From contig NOWV01000035.1 of the NCBI GenBank assembly GCA_003344405.1, positions 248,001 through 312,000 of the forward strand: DNA of 64,000 bases. Reading direction: 5' to 3'. A program made the position numbers and the translations under genes. The notes below the pieces were generated by a model that worked only from the letters and a program-made list of their open reading frames with translations, did not search any database and was not told the origin of the DNA. Source of the DNA: Trichoplax sp. H2. Its lineage: Eukaryota; Placozoa; Uniplacotomia; Trichoplacea. Of the stretch, positions 18,397-32,684 are shown piece after piece (positions within the stretch are counted from its first letter, which is position 1; every line of letters begins with the position of its first letter).

Positions 18397-21300
18397 TCAG
18401 TTGGGATAAAGTATTCTCAATTACACCAGAAACGTCTAATTCATAAGCTGTTGCAGTATTCGGTAGCAATATTGAAGTATAGTTCAAGCAAGATGCTCAA
18501 GCCTGGCCAACAACAGTATTAATAACTTTAGGGATTCTTAAGATACGAAAAATGAAATAAAACTGTGTAACCTACAGTAGTTGACAAGGCGAATACTCGT
18601 ATAGCCTGCTATGACTAACTTGACACGTCGGATTGTCCAATTATTGTATATATATATACTGTACAGTATATTAATTATATACCATGCATCTATATGGTGG
18701 TTGAGAAGCTTTTATGGCATCTGTAGTTGAGATCAATAACCATATACTGTACTGTAGGTTGTTGTGCACAAGAAGTAGCTCATAAAAATAAAATTCAGGT
18801 GCCAAATCCAACTACAGTACAGAATGAATAGTATTTAGTAGTTTACTACAATACAGTGCAGTACTGTACAGTAGTATAGCTCCTCTGCACATATAAATAG
18901 ACATTTACAATTACAATTAATTAATTAATTAATGAATTCTACTTGCTGTGCAAGTGTGCATACAATCGAGCATCGCAGAGCTATACTGTACGGTTGTTAG
19001 TGTACATATGTGACAGTAATATAAGTAAATTAATTAATTTATGCAGAACGAGGGACTTTTAAAGTGTACAATAGTCAAGCATTGAGATAGAAATTTGTTC
19101 TTTCTGTCTTTACCTGGCTCTAGAAATAACAGGCATTTAATAATTTAATAATTAAAAATTTACTAGTACTGTACTGTATATCCTTCGCTCGTTATACTCT
19201 ACTTCGCGAATTATACTTTCCCTGACTGAGAATATTTACAGTACAGCAAAGTATATCATTATGCATTAAATCCACTTGATGAGACTTTCCGAGTACAAAC
19301 TTTTACTCGTTGTTTAACTTGACCATGCACTACTACATATACTACTGTACATTGAGTATACAATGTACAAGATCATCGACTACTATAACTTGTCTACAAA
19401 ACCTTATTCCAATACAGTAGTCTATTCTACATGACTGCTAGGACTGATCACTCTTGGATGGACATACACTTTCGGCCTCATCTCGTCAGAATATTTATGA
19501 CAACGCTTTAGTATGCAGTTGGTCGATTTTGAATGGATTGATTCTTTCTAAATTAGGTAATATTACGCTAAATCTTATTATTATCTGTTACTAAGTTCCA
19601 CTCGGAGACAGTCGATGTTATTAGAATTAGTATCAGTAATTTAGAAAACAGACGCGCAAGATCCATACTAAGTAGCCATTTTTCGATATTTATAGCCTAA
19701 TTTGGTAAGCAAAGTCCGTCTGTCTGAAGGAGTGATCATTTCGGGTCTTCTTCGAATATTATATAGTCTATTCTGTACTACACTATACTGTAATGTCAAT
19801 GTCGCTCAAGACACACATTGCAAGCAAAATAGAAGGAACTCCTTTCCATCTTTCGAGCGTGTTTGCAGCATTTGCAGCCTATTTTCTTACCGATACGAGT
19901 GCATACATATACTTGTATAGTATTATTCGTCTGTCGACATCGATTTATCACTGTCTAACTGCTAGAAATCATTTCAAACCAGGTTATCGTAGTCATATTC
20001 ACTACTGTAAAACTCAATAAATTAGAACTGAGCTCATCCAGTCGCTGACCAACAACGAATTTCCATTGAAGTAGAAGATAATAGTAATAATTTCTTGAGC
20101 TTGCATTCTAATCATAAACATCGACGTTGTTGAACGAAATCAGTCGTGATTCGTTGTCATCATAGCCACGTTCTTTATCCTAATGCTTATACTGTACTGC
20201 AACCTAATCATTGCAGTATCATGAATGATAATGATAAACAGTACTGCATACATATTCGTAATGCAGTATAAAGTTAATCGGCATGGATAAATCCGATGCA
20301 TGGGTGTAGGGTTACATTTTACATGGCGATTAATCCAATCTGATCGAATACGAAGGCCGATCAACAGGAAAGGACTTCATTTTCGTTCAAATCGCCAACA
20401 AGAGTACAAGGAATGATAAAAATTGATTTTTAATTGGCTTAATTCTGATTGATGACTGACGTAAAGGATGCCATGACGATGTGCAATAGTCTACCGGAAA
20501 TCTTTTAGGCATCTTTTCGAGACAATTGCAGATTGAATGGCTAAAAACAAGTATACAGCGGTGTAAAAATGAATAAAATGAAAGTTGCAAATGGCAATTA
20601 ATCCAAGATGGACAAATATTACTAAAAACTTGCATACGACTCTATTAGTCATGATAGTAATGCTGTAGTGCGGCTTAGCCATTTTAGCATAAATTACTTT
20701 AAAGGCTACGGCAGATAGTAATAAGTCATATAAAAGCTCAACACTATCAACTACTAGTCAATACGCGGATACGTATAGAACAAGGCAATATCAATAAAAG
20801 AAGCGTCAAAAGATAGCAAAAAAAATGACCTATTTTGACAAGTGGACTAATTATCACTGAACAAACAGATTTGACTTTACACACTTAATATGGCAATCTA
20901 CTATACAATCCACTCAATGAATGATTAACTACAAGCCTATTTGAGTCCACATTTTACTGCTCTTAATATACGAATATTCTTATATCAGGTCAACTGGATT
21001 GATGATCATTACATTATCTTTATGACGCGTTATGCGGAATGGCTGTTAAAATATTAATTATATTATTATTATTTATTTTTATTGGTAAAAGATATTTCTA
21101 GCCCTTCAGGCTTGTTGGAAATAATACACTGAATAATAATACATTTATCGATCGTTTTAATTCCATAAGAAATAATCGATATACTCACTAACACAATACA
21201 AATATCTAATTTTATTTTATATACATGGAATACGTATAAAATTTCAAATAAGTCGAGGTATGCGAAAAAATGTTGTCATGCGATATCCATGACTACAAGC

Positions 21301-22389
21301 ATCCCTACATTATATTATTGCAATTTGGATATTCTCAAGTTTTAAAATAGAATTAAGGATTAGAATAAAAGTAATGACCATTAATGTAATCCCTATCATA
21401 CTGTCTTTTTTATAGTCAATAACATTATGAACTGTAGCATTTCTTATTGATATAAGGATTTATCTTGTTATTCACGGTCAAGGAAATATCGTGGATGGGT
21501 ATGCGGTATAGCAGAAATCACCGAATTACCTCATTTGTGATGCAATTATAAAGACGGAGGTCCTATCATTCCATCTACATGACATCGAAATCAGTCCATT
21601 GCTTGTTAATAAAAACGTTGCAATACTCCACGTAAATGAGCAATACTAGACATCAGCCATAGTAATCAGACTAATTCGGGGAAAAACACGAAATTAATAG
21701 TAAAGGGGTTATAGGAGATTTTTTCAATGATTATGTTGCATTTCTTCCTTTCATTATATTATTTTTTTTGCATATATTATATTATATTATATTGATGCTG
21801 TATTTCTTTGTTCTCTACACCTGTATTCAGGCCTTATTGTTTGATTTAGAATTCAAAAATGATATTATACTCGTTCTATATTAAACTATAGAGGAAATTA
21901 AAATAGCCATCAGATGCTTTATGTTGGCTTTACTGACTGGATATTAAAAACACTTTTCAGCCATCAGCAACGCCATACCACCACATAGAACAACATTTCA
22001 ATCGATCTTATAGCTGTATCGAATCTTGCTGTCATTAACTTAACATTTCTTATGACAAGTTATATCAAATTTAGATATTAAACTCATCTTTCCTGCTCAA
22101 CTTGGATATTAATGGCTGACGAGAGAAAGTGTTATAACACTGGAATGAATTCAAGCTAAAAAAATCTTGTTTTCTAACGTATGCTTGCTGTAGCAACCTC
22201 GTGTTTTGCTAGTCAAAAAGAAAAAGGAGGAGTAAAGAAAAATTTTCCTTTGCCAGTCAGGTTATTTATACAACTGAACATCAAATGTTAAGTAAAAACT
22301 TCTGTACTTAAACTCTACGGTTGAGTATCAAAGTTTTAGAGGTAAAATTACCAGGTAGATTAAGCAAACAAAACTGAGCATTAAAATTG
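18397..22389. other. 4-kb spacer between RNASEH1 and the KANK gene
   Basis: No gene is recognised. It should contain the RNASEH1 promoter at its left end. TACAG/CTGTA units cluster at 18657-18670 and 18839-18880, TTAA-type runs occur near 18915-18935, a diverged dispersed repeat lies at about 19441-19745, and AT-rich microsatellites occur near 21058-21080 and 21771-21797. Open frames here are short and featureless. Confidence 0.5.
19441..19745 (+). repeat. Dispersed repeat, copy 1 (partner at about 61975-62278)
   Basis: It shares in order with 61975-62278: a TATGACA block, CTTTAGTATGCAG, TCGATT.TGAATGGA, a GTAATATT block, and finally AAAGTCCGTC followed by a G-rich end. Overall divergence is high, so this is an old interspersed element. 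No transposase is visible. Confidence 0.6.
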
Positions 22390-25300
22390 ATGATGGCAGA
22401 AAGAAAGGAAAGCCAAGGAGGACTACCATTAAGTAAACGTATCAAAAAGCATAATCCGATCAAATTACAAACTTTTGGAGAGCTAACAAAGGGATTGTTA
22501 AATTTTCAAGAATTGACAGCAACAACTACTCCTGTTAGTACTGCAAGAACTGCTGTTAGTGAAGCAGATAGTGGCCCTATTGAGGATGTCAAGCCATCCC
22601 CAGCCAGTATAAAATTAAGAGAACAAGAAAGGAATATTTCCAATAAATTGACACAAATTAAGAGAAGACTAAGCCTACAGAAAAGCCTTGAAACCGCTCA
22701 GGTACAATCAATTTCTAACTTTTTACTCTATGTTATACTACTTATTGTGTCCTACCAAACATAGAAATGGATTTCAACGTTATAAAATAAGACTACTGCG
22801 TTAAAAATCAAATCAAGATACGCACAAGGCAGTAATTACAATATCTTACAATTCTAAGTAGTAATCATTATCAATTACATTAAATCAAAGCCAGTTCAAA
22901 GTAGCGTTAGTATTTTCCAATAGTTAATGTGATATGCTGTATATTTTTCGTCAAAGTTGTACCTTGATTTATGCGTTAAGTGATCAATTAATGACTACTT
23001 CTCACTGATATTCTCAATCAATCGTTGATAAAATCACTAGCTATGAACGTTCAATCTATCGTATTAATTCAACCATTTCTAATTCGAAAGGCCCAAGGGG
23101 AAAATAAAAATTATTATTAAAATAAGGCAAATCAATTTCATCTGAACGTCATGATATTATTATACTAGAGACTAATAGCGAACATCTATCAGTAACCCAA
23201 TTAGTAACTTAATTAGATAGAGTAGCCATACAAAAATTTATATTAATTAATAAAATATAATCCTAATACTATTCTATTGCAGTTCTGACAGAATATAAAA
23301 GTAAAAGCGAGGACACTATACATGATTATGCTATTTCTTGAACTAATTTTATCACTACTAGTCACTAGATTGCAAAAACATTGAACTTGGTTTAACAACT
23401 TCAAATAAAGTTGCTGCAATCATTACTTAAACAGTCAAAAGTATTCCTATTTTCGATGTATTATTATCTCTTTTATCATCAACGAGAAGATGCCTTAAAG
23501 GATCAATAATTTCTGTAGTAGATTTTTTTCTATTTCATTTGTAATTCTGATTTATTGTCGGCAACAGTGTCATTCTTCTATTTTTAATCCCTTGCCAATC
23601 CAAAAACTATCTAAATATTTTTCATCACTTCCATTTATATCATCATTGTTGAAATTAATTAAAAAACTGCTTTGGAGATAGAATAGTTTGTAGCCAATTT
23701 TCTAAAATTTATTTTCGTATTCTTGTTCTCTATTGGATTCCTGCTCTTATTTTAACGTACAGTAAAGATATTTAAAACAGCCTTAAAGCTTTTTATTATT
23801 CAATTTATCAAACTCCTTTCATGATACAGCATGAGTAAATATTCACTAAGTTACTTTATAATTAACGAAAGTAACCAAGAACACCTATAGTCTAAACGAA
23901 ACCACGCTGTCTTTTATTTCCATATAACAAAGTTTGCCTTGTTTACTTGTCGTAGTCATGCAAAGCGCTAATTAGAATCAAATCAAATCATCAGTTTATA
24001 GAAATTATTGATGCATAAAATAATACACTGGTTACTGCCATCTAACATAATAAGAGAATGGCAGAAATTATAGGGAAAATTTTTTAAATTATCTTCACCA
24101 TATTTCTACTATAGCCTTAATCTTAATTTACATTCTAAAGACACTAGCCATCAAAGAGTAGCAGATTTTTATTACAGACAACTGATAAAAATAGACCATG
24201 ACCTTAGTTCCTCTTTAATCAAAAGAAGCTTTCCATATTTTGTTAGATAGAGTACAATTTGGTGATAGCAGCCTCAAAACTAGATATTACGCCTACGCTA
24301 TCCTTATAGAAAAAATAATTTAGTTGTTATAGACTAGTATATTAGTTAGGATTAGTAGAAATCGATATCCTATAAAAAATTTTAAAACTGAATTTATTTC
24401 ATTTGCATTAGGATAGATTTAAGTGCAATACACCATCCTATTTGTTTAAATAATATTGATTTATTCTCGTATATCCAAATCATGATATTAATATGGATAT
24501 ATATAATCCTATGCTGAATTCTTTATTTTCATAACTTGGCTAATAGCACAGCCATGTAGATATTATTGTAGTAAATTCATATATTATTTTATCCTTCATG
24601 AGAATCTATTTCATAGTTTAATTCACATAATTATGTAGGATAAAAAAATTTTGATGTAGAAGAGCTAAACTTGAATGCATTCCACGATACAATTATATTC
24701 GCTCTATAAATATCTATTTTAAATACTTTCTTATGTTAGAGAGTAAAATTATTTCTTTACACGGACATAGCAATAATCGCTAAGTAACCTGTTCAAGGAG
24801 CTAAAATATTAAAAATATAATAGTATTGACATTGGAAAAGAAGATTAAGAGAATAATTTTACCTGGATAGATATAGCACTTAAAATTTAAGTACAAATTG
24901 ATAATATCATTTTGATAGTTATGACATTGAAACCGATTTAAGGTATAAAATTTGTGCCTATAGATACGAATAAAAATATAAAAGCAAGCTCTACATGAAG
25001 GATGTGATTAATTATAGCATCCGAAGATGAATATTTTTATAGACCACAATATTATAATCTAGATACATGGCAGTAAATATTGATCAGTGAATAAATTAAT
25101 TAATTTCGCAATCCACTGTTTTGATACTATTCTTTAAAAGCTGATGTAATTTATAGTAATTATCGTATTGCTTAGATTGATTCTGTTGAATCTAATGGGA
25201 ACAATCAAATTAAAGTCGAAAATACGCCTAGTGAAGCAAATTTAAGAACACCTACAAGTACTACTGTGGCAACAGTCAATACAGATGATGAAACAACTAC

Positions 25301-28300
25301 GTCTAACGTCGCTACCGAATTCAAAAATTGGCATCGAGAGGAATTATATCGAATGTTAACGTTAACTCGGCAAAAATTGATGAACTGTATGAACGAATTA
25401 CGAGAAATTGAAAATTTATTAATTCCAACGATAATGGCTCCAAACGAATATAATCAAATGATTAACGATAAAACAGAACTATTAATACACTTTGCAAAGG
25501 CTATCATCGATTTGATGGATCAACTAACAGTTAATTCTGAGACATCTTGCCCTAATAATTATGAAAGCAATGATGTGATTATCACAAAAATTCAGCAAGG
25601 GGAGTACAATGTTACTGAAAAAGACGATATCAATGACCAAAGTGGCCTATTAATAAAGTTAATAACTGATATTAACCACAGTGTTCATTACCAAAATGGT
25701 CATGCTAATATTAATCCTTCATTCCAAGCAAATCAAACTGAGTATAAGGACTCACAATATCTAAATCATAATGGATCTATTCCTTCTCCGATGGCTACTA
25801 ATGGTAGACGAGGTAATCCTACATTAAGTTCATTGGGTACAGTAGTACACTTGGAATCGCTATTAAAATTTAACTCGATTCTTCGATAATAATCTTAGTT
25901 AAAATAGCCAACCAGCCTTATCATTTTAACAAGTCCATCGTAGGAGTGTAATTACATAAAACGTAGAATAGAATATAATTGCCGGTGGATATTTCGTTAC
26001 TATATTTTATAAGCTTGTAATTATATATATTTCATGCTTTCAAATATTTTCAATTATTATAGACTCTAATGGCAATTGTTCTGATCGAGACATCGAGCAG
26101 CAAAGTAACAACAGCAATAACGTAAGCTATGCTTAACTATACAAGTGAAACTATAGTATCTTTTTGAAAAAGTTTGGTTTTAAGCTAATCATAACCTTCT
26201 AATGCAACTAATTACAGTCCTAATGCTAGTCTCATGCATTTTTTGCTTTAAAGATTAATCAAGATGAAGTATTAAATGAAAGAACTCATCGTCACAGTCT
26301 TAGTAAGGAACCCTCAATAGATATTCCCAATGCAGATGAACATATAATGAGAAATGGCCATGCCGATAATGCAGCTAAGACTATATCGATAGCGGATATT
26401 CAGGAAGAAAATTTAAATACAGATGGCGAAAAGGATTCTCAAAATAAATATTACGACATAGCGACATCTTCTGGCCTTGAAAAAGAAATATGTAATGACT
26501 CTGTAACGATAGCAAACCTTAGCAACCATAAAGATAATATTCAAGCACCAATGGATCTCCCTCAAGATCAAATTATTATAAATGGAAACTCCGATAGCTT
26601 AGAAATCAGGTAAATTTTTATCTACTAATTCTTGCAGGCATTCAATTAATTTCAGTTATGAATAATTTACAATTAAATCTTAATTTAGATATCATAAATA
26701 TTAGTTAGCTAGTTTTCGTAATTTAAATCAACTATCTCGCGACTATTTATGAATTCTTACACATACAACAAGACTTAATAACTTATCGAAAGGATTTATT
26801 TTCCGCTTTCATTTTTCTAACTTCCTGTTATTTAATTTAATTCTATAGAGATTTCATTAATCAGAATTTTAAAGAAAATTTCCAAAAACTTGATGACCAT
26901 TTAAATGAAATAAACATATTATCATCTTCTAAATTGGTAAATAAGAGTAATTTTTTAATAAGCAATAGAAAATGGTATCGCTTATGTTAATAATCTTTAA
27001 AATAGTACCAGGAATGTTTTAATAGACAAAATTTTATTATCTAATAAATTAAATATAGGACGAAATATTAAATCAGCTAAGGAAGCAATGGTTCGAAGTA
27101 GTGCTAGCTGATAATTTGCAAATTGCTACGTTAAAACAATGGATAGAAGAGACCAAAATCAGTTCAAGTAAAGCCTTGAGTGTCATCATTGATATGCAAG
27201 ACCTAAATGTAATTTTTCATTTTATATTTGAATATATATCACTATTCTAATCAAACTAACACATAATATCGTTTCAATACATATATTTCACATCACTTAA
27301 ATCTTACTAGAACCTATCCTTCTTTGCTAATATCTTAATCATTCTTATTAGGGAAATACACTTTTACATCATTGTGTCCACAATAAGGAATTTGCTTTAG
27401 CTGAATATCTTCTTAATACTGAATTATGCCAAGCAGGCTTATACAATCAAGTGAGTTATACGTTAGCAGCTTCAAATGTCATAAGTAATGTAATAAAATC
27501 TAGAAACTATACTTTATTAGCTTCTTAAGATGGTAATTATAACGCCATCTGTCGTAAACATATAGTTTATTGTATAATACTATAAGATTCTGTAGGAACA
27601 TTGAAAAACTTATTAATTAAAAACAGTATTGAATTTCATTTGTCAATAATTAATATACGTTAATTTTATTAATTGATTAAATGTAGTACGATAGAATCGA
27701 TAAATGAACAATCGAATTTCCACAATAACATCTAAACTTTAAAATAAATTTATGTAGTCATATTAAAATTTAATTTCTAGTGAAATTACTGCTTGATACG
27801 ATTTATAACTGTTATAACTAGATACCGAAATTTTTTAAATAAGTATGATGTTTAATGAGTCATTTATTTAGTATGATTAATGCCATGACCAAAAATCAAT
27901 CATTTCCATTTGCAGCTCGGGTATACTCCAATTATGGTAGCTGCCTTATTCGATATTAAAAATGACGACGAACGACGTATTATTATGAAAATGCTATCTC
28001 ACAGCGATGTAGACGCTAAAGCAACAAAAGTTAGCAAATAATAAAATGAACAAGCTATTGAAACTTGGTCTTAATAGCTTTAATCATCTTCTATTTCATA
28101 TTATGTTATAGACTGGCCAAACAGCTCTAATGTTGGCAGCAGCACATAATAAAGTAATTTTTTCACACCTACTAATCCAAGCCGGTGCCGATATCAATTT
28201 ACAAGATAAGGTTAATTCTCTATCAAACTAATCGATGATCGTTATACTAATTGTCAAAATTATGAAGGAATTAATGTAGTTTAATAAAATTTTTATCTCA

Positions 28301-28808
28301 AAATTATGGTAATCCTAAGAGTATTTTAAATATATCACTAACATCTTTGACTTATGCTTGCAATTTCTTAAAAACTGGCGAATTTAATAATTTTGAATAT
28401 GCTATTTTTATTTCGTAATTAAAAAAGGATGGATCAACAGCTTTGATGACAGCATGCGAACATGGTCAAAAAGACATCATTAAATTATTATTAGCTCAAC
28501 CCAATATTAATGTTACTGCTCTCGATTATGTAAGTGATTTTAAGTTGCCATTTGTCTGCATTCTACGAATATAACAATAAGCTAACCAACGCTAAATTTT
28601 GAGTGCATTACAGCATATAAGATCGTAATTTGTAAAGTTTACTCATAGATAAAGCTAATTTTATACTCCTTCTTTCTAACATATTTATACATATCTTCTA
28701 TATCAGGACAATTATGATGCTTTATCAATAGCCATGGGTAACAATTTCAAGGACTGTGGTATTCTTATTTACAGCTACATATCTAAAACTTCTAAAGCTC
28801 ATTCTTAA
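22390..28808 (+). CDS. KANK: KANK-family protein (coiled coil plus ankyrin repeats), 713 residues
   Basis: Vertebrate KANKs link talin and liprins to the cortical microtubule-stabilising complex at focal adhesions. Exons: 22390-22701, 25176-25836, 26063-26121, 26254-26609, 26849-26936, 27059-27208, 27352-27450, 27916-28029, 28112-28210, 28428-28529, 28707-28808; all junctions keep frame. The C-terminal half (about 490-713) matches the KANK ankyrin domain: [78 protein letters not shown] and a last degenerate repeat. Almost every ankyrin repeat is one phase-0 exon. Residues about 130-200 ([18 protein letters not shown] onwards) look like a coiled coil. The middle is low-complexity, Asn- and Ser-rich. 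No KN talin-binding motif is seen; an in-frame TGA at 22375 precedes the ATG, so the N-terminus appears complete unless a further exon is spliced in. Family call is firm; which vertebrate paralogue is not assignable. Confidence 0.9.
22702..25175. other. KANK intron 1 (2.5 kb), nothing else seen
   Basis: AT-rich intron joining the N-terminal exon to the coiled-coil exon in phase 0 (donor GTACAA, acceptor CTTAG). No coding or repeat structure was recognised in it. Confidence 0.6.
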
Positions 28809-31800
28809 CAATAAGCCATATCAAAAAATAATAAATTATTATAACAGAAAATAGTACAATTAGGTGAAAGATATAGGACTCCCTTCAATCATCCTTCCTC
28901 TATTACCTAAATAATATATGATTTATTTAAAAGCCACCGATGTAATCATTTTAAATACAGACATATTGATGACTTTTATAATTCCTACAAATTTAAAAAC
29001 TAAGATAAATATTGTTGTCTAGTTTTATACTTTACTTTCTTCGCAAGACGATGATTTAGATTTTGAGTAGTATCATTTCTGGATATAATATTTAGACAGT
29101 AGTTTATATCACAACGAAGTTGTTATAACTTATATCGCGTAGCATCACGGTAACTGTTTCAACCGTAAATACAGATGAACTTTAAAATTAATTAGTGAAT
29201 GTCTTTCCTTAATGAAATTAATTAAAAATAATTCAGTCGTTCACGATAACTTTTAATTAATTATAGGAAATCTGCATATGTATATAGTCGTGTATATACG
29301 GTAATTATTGTCAATTAAGTCAACAGCTGCTAAAATTGCTGCTGAGCTTACAGAAAATGAACTACCTCAACACATTGCAGTAATTTAAAAATTACAATTA
29401 CCATGGAAAGAAATATACGTAATTCAAGTCTAAGCCTCTATATGTTCTAATAATGTCATAACAAGTATATTTTATGATTGAAGGGCTGTTTTATTAATAA
29501 TCTAGAAAGAAAAGTGACGATATCATTGAATTAAATTTGTATGTGACTGACAAAATTAATATAAGAATAATGACTACTAAATTATTTAACACGATATCGA
29601 ACATTTCCTCTTAGCCTCTACTACATATTGCTTTCATTTTTTAATGAATTTGACTGATATAGAAAAAATTATATTTAACTTACGAGAGGTCATTTGGTCT
29701 GCATTGAATTTCGCATTAATAAATTTATGTTTCATTCCTTAATAGCCTTCCAAACATTATTTGAATTAAACTATGTTATCTAAGATAACGTTAATCAGTG
29801 TTTGGCTTACCAATCCAGTTAAGAAATCTAGTCACTTTGTATTTTTAGTGGAAGTATAACCGATACCTATATCTTACAATGAAGCAAAGATTCAATTACT
29901 ATTTCAGCAGCTTCGTTTCAGTTCTGATCTCATATATAGTATCTACAGAACATCAAGATTTTTCATTGTCGGTAACAATAGCTACTACAATGGTATGCAT
30001 TATAATTGACATTAAAAAAAAGTTAATCCTACACCTTACGATATTCATAATAGTAATTCTGCTACTATATGCGAAAAAAGGTAAACTAGGCCAGAATTAC
30101 TTTAGATTAACACTAATTTATTACTTCAGATTATCATTGAATACAATTGATTTCTTAACTAACGCGTACAGTATTAATAAAATAATGTAAAATAGGGATG
30201 GAATTAGTGCAAGAGTTAGTTAGATTAATCTTGTTTAATCACGAAGGAGATGTAAGTTTCCACGTGCAAACGAGTAATTAAATCAACATATTTGTTGTAT
30301 GTGGTAATCAATCTTTGAAAAAGATCTTTATGTAGTTCGAGATATCAATCTAAATCAAATAACTACAGTATGTTATGCGAATACATAGGCTGCATGATTC
30401 AGTATATTCTTCATAAATGCCCCACGAAACATCACCTCTAATACGAACATTGCATGAAACGATAGCGATAAAAAATATACTATGCAGAATAGCAGAAAGA
30501 TTTATATATCATCTGCCGCTAGTGATTAGAATATTTCATGATCATGATAATATATCAGCTTAGAGCATTTAGCGTATAAGTAAACTGAGTTCCGGTTCCC
30601 GTTACAAGTTTGTACGAAGTATTATTTATTATTTGCAGGCGGGGAAAGTTTAATATTCATCACTTTAACTCTTAAATTTGCTCTCGGCATAGACTTACAG
30701 AATATATATTAGTATGTTATATTCAATCATGATTTTAAACAGGGAAAAAAGACGACGTCTTCCATTTTTTCTCGGAACACATATATCTACAGTAACTAAT
30801 ACCTTCGGCACTATCAAACAAAGGCTAGACTTTAATAATTTATTATCCGTTAAGCCTATTACGGTAACAATAGCCGAGACATTTAGCTGCTTAAGTTCTT
30901 CATATAAGTCAGATTAATACCAATCATATCGACAATGTGGACAAATTCATATCGAAATAGTGAAATTACATTGCGAGCATCAACATTGAAGCGATTACCA
31001 GCTTAAATACGTCATTAAAACTGTGATCAGCATTTTAGTTAGAGCCATGTAGAAATAGAATCAATTTTATTTGCTTTTAAAAAAATCCGCCGCTAATGAT
31101 AGCGATCCTTACTCATACGTGATAAATTATAATGTATAATGGTAATTTCACAACGTGATAGAGTAAATACATTAAAGGGATGATTCGTATTCAGCATTGT
31201 GAACAAAGAGGTGATTTCTTTTCACAAATATTGATAAATTAGTATTATATGTCTTTAAACTAACCCATCAATCAGTAACGTATTACTTAGAATCATGCTC
31301 CTTGCCTGATATCTTCACGTGTTTCTGTGACAACAATTTTCCGTTTAATGCTTAGCTCATTTCTTCGCTGATTTAACAACTCCTAATATGAAATATATCT
31401 CGGTGTTGTAAAGCTTATTCTGTAATAAGACCGTCTCTGATAATTCATTTTGATTACATAACTTATCCTGCAAGTAGACTATAAATGCTAATTGTTAATA
31501 GGTAGATTTGCACCGTTAGACCGCAACAAGAGTCTATAAGGGAGAGCGAACAACTGTTCAGAGAGTTCCTTTCTTGGATAATTTACTAGGCGGTAAACTA
31601 CCTCAAGACTAATAAAAATAGTTCTAAAATCAATACGCAAATATCAATCGTAACTGTCGAGTCCATTCGCAAGAGTAAGTTGGTAACACTCGGCTACATC
31701 TTGATACAATTTCTTCAATTAACTTATACTTAAAGGTGCGTGTAAGACTGTCATAATCACTAGGATTGAAATTATTTAGTTTCTTTACCCATATGAGTAG

Positions 31801-32616
31801 CTAGAACCATAATTATTAGAATCAAATTACCATTTTTAATATAACGTTAAGTGAATAATGTAAAGGTCATAAGCAGTAACCGCATAGATAGCAATGGTTA
31901 TTTCAAGTTGCCCGTAGTTAAAATTCAATCATTCTAGCCTAAAGGAACTTCTTTGATACCACTACTGTAATAAAATCTTGATAGATGTATACTATCAGTT
32001 AGTTATTTGAAGTAAAATATAACTGGTAGGGAAACAAAGCAAGTTTATTTGCAATTATCATTGCGTTATATCAATTATTCTATTAAGCTACAGATGCATG
32101 AAAAAATTTTCTCCTATAGCAATATAAAGATTACTTAGCTTACTTCGATGCTTCTAATAATTACTATAGTACTTTCTTTCCTACTTTCAGATAGATTAAT
32201 TTACATTTTTGCCACTCCTTCAATTTTGGGGGTTTGCCGATCTATTAATGAATCATCATCATCCATGGTTAAAACCAATCTATTTTTTCGTTGACAATTC
32301 TATTAAGACTTAATATTTACGAAAGGTTTAAATTTAATAGAGCAATCATAATCCAATCTACTCCAATGAAGCATAAAATAAAGATTCGACAAGTGGTATT
32401 TTCTATTTAAAACTTTATCGATTGGTGGTATGAGTTTACCGTTTACGCATGTCTTTAATTTAAAGCAAATATTTTTTACCTTTTCCCTTCAAGAATAAAC
32501 ATGCTCTTTTTGTGGTGGAAAAATAGCCCAGAATGGGTGGCAACTTAAAAAACTGAACACTGCACTAATTCACTTGGCCATAAAATGAATCAATCAATCA
32601 TACTCCCTCAGTCATT
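28809..32616. other. 3.8-kb AT-rich spacer, no recognised gene
   Basis: Open frames such as 29879-30190 (103 codons, hydrophobic) and 30714-30917 have no motif, no splice partners and the composition expected by chance in AT-rich DNA. No repeat was recognised. Confidence 0.5.
28830..28835 (+). terminator. KANK polyadenylation signal
   Basis: AATAAA lies 22 nt after the KANK stop codon. Confidence 0.55.
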
Positions 32617-32654
32617 TATAAAAAGGCGATCACGTCCATTAGGGTTATCAGTCT
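32617..32654 (+). promoter_or_regulatory. Alpha-amylase core promoter: TATA box and initiator
   Basis: TATAAAAAG at 32617-32625 is followed at the expected spacing by TCAGTCT at 32648-32654, a classical initiator whose A (32650) is 33 nt from the TATA start. The ATG is 35 nt further, giving a short 5' UTR. A strong TATA/Inr pair fits a highly expressed digestive enzyme gene. Confidence 0.75.
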
Positions 32655-32684
32655 TGCATCGAGTGATTTACCAATTTAGGAATC

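Noticed and set aside
29879-30190. A 103-codon hydrophobic frame
   Set aside because: Composition is what AT-rich DNA gives by chance (Ile, Leu, Tyr, Asn, Lys), with no conserved motif.
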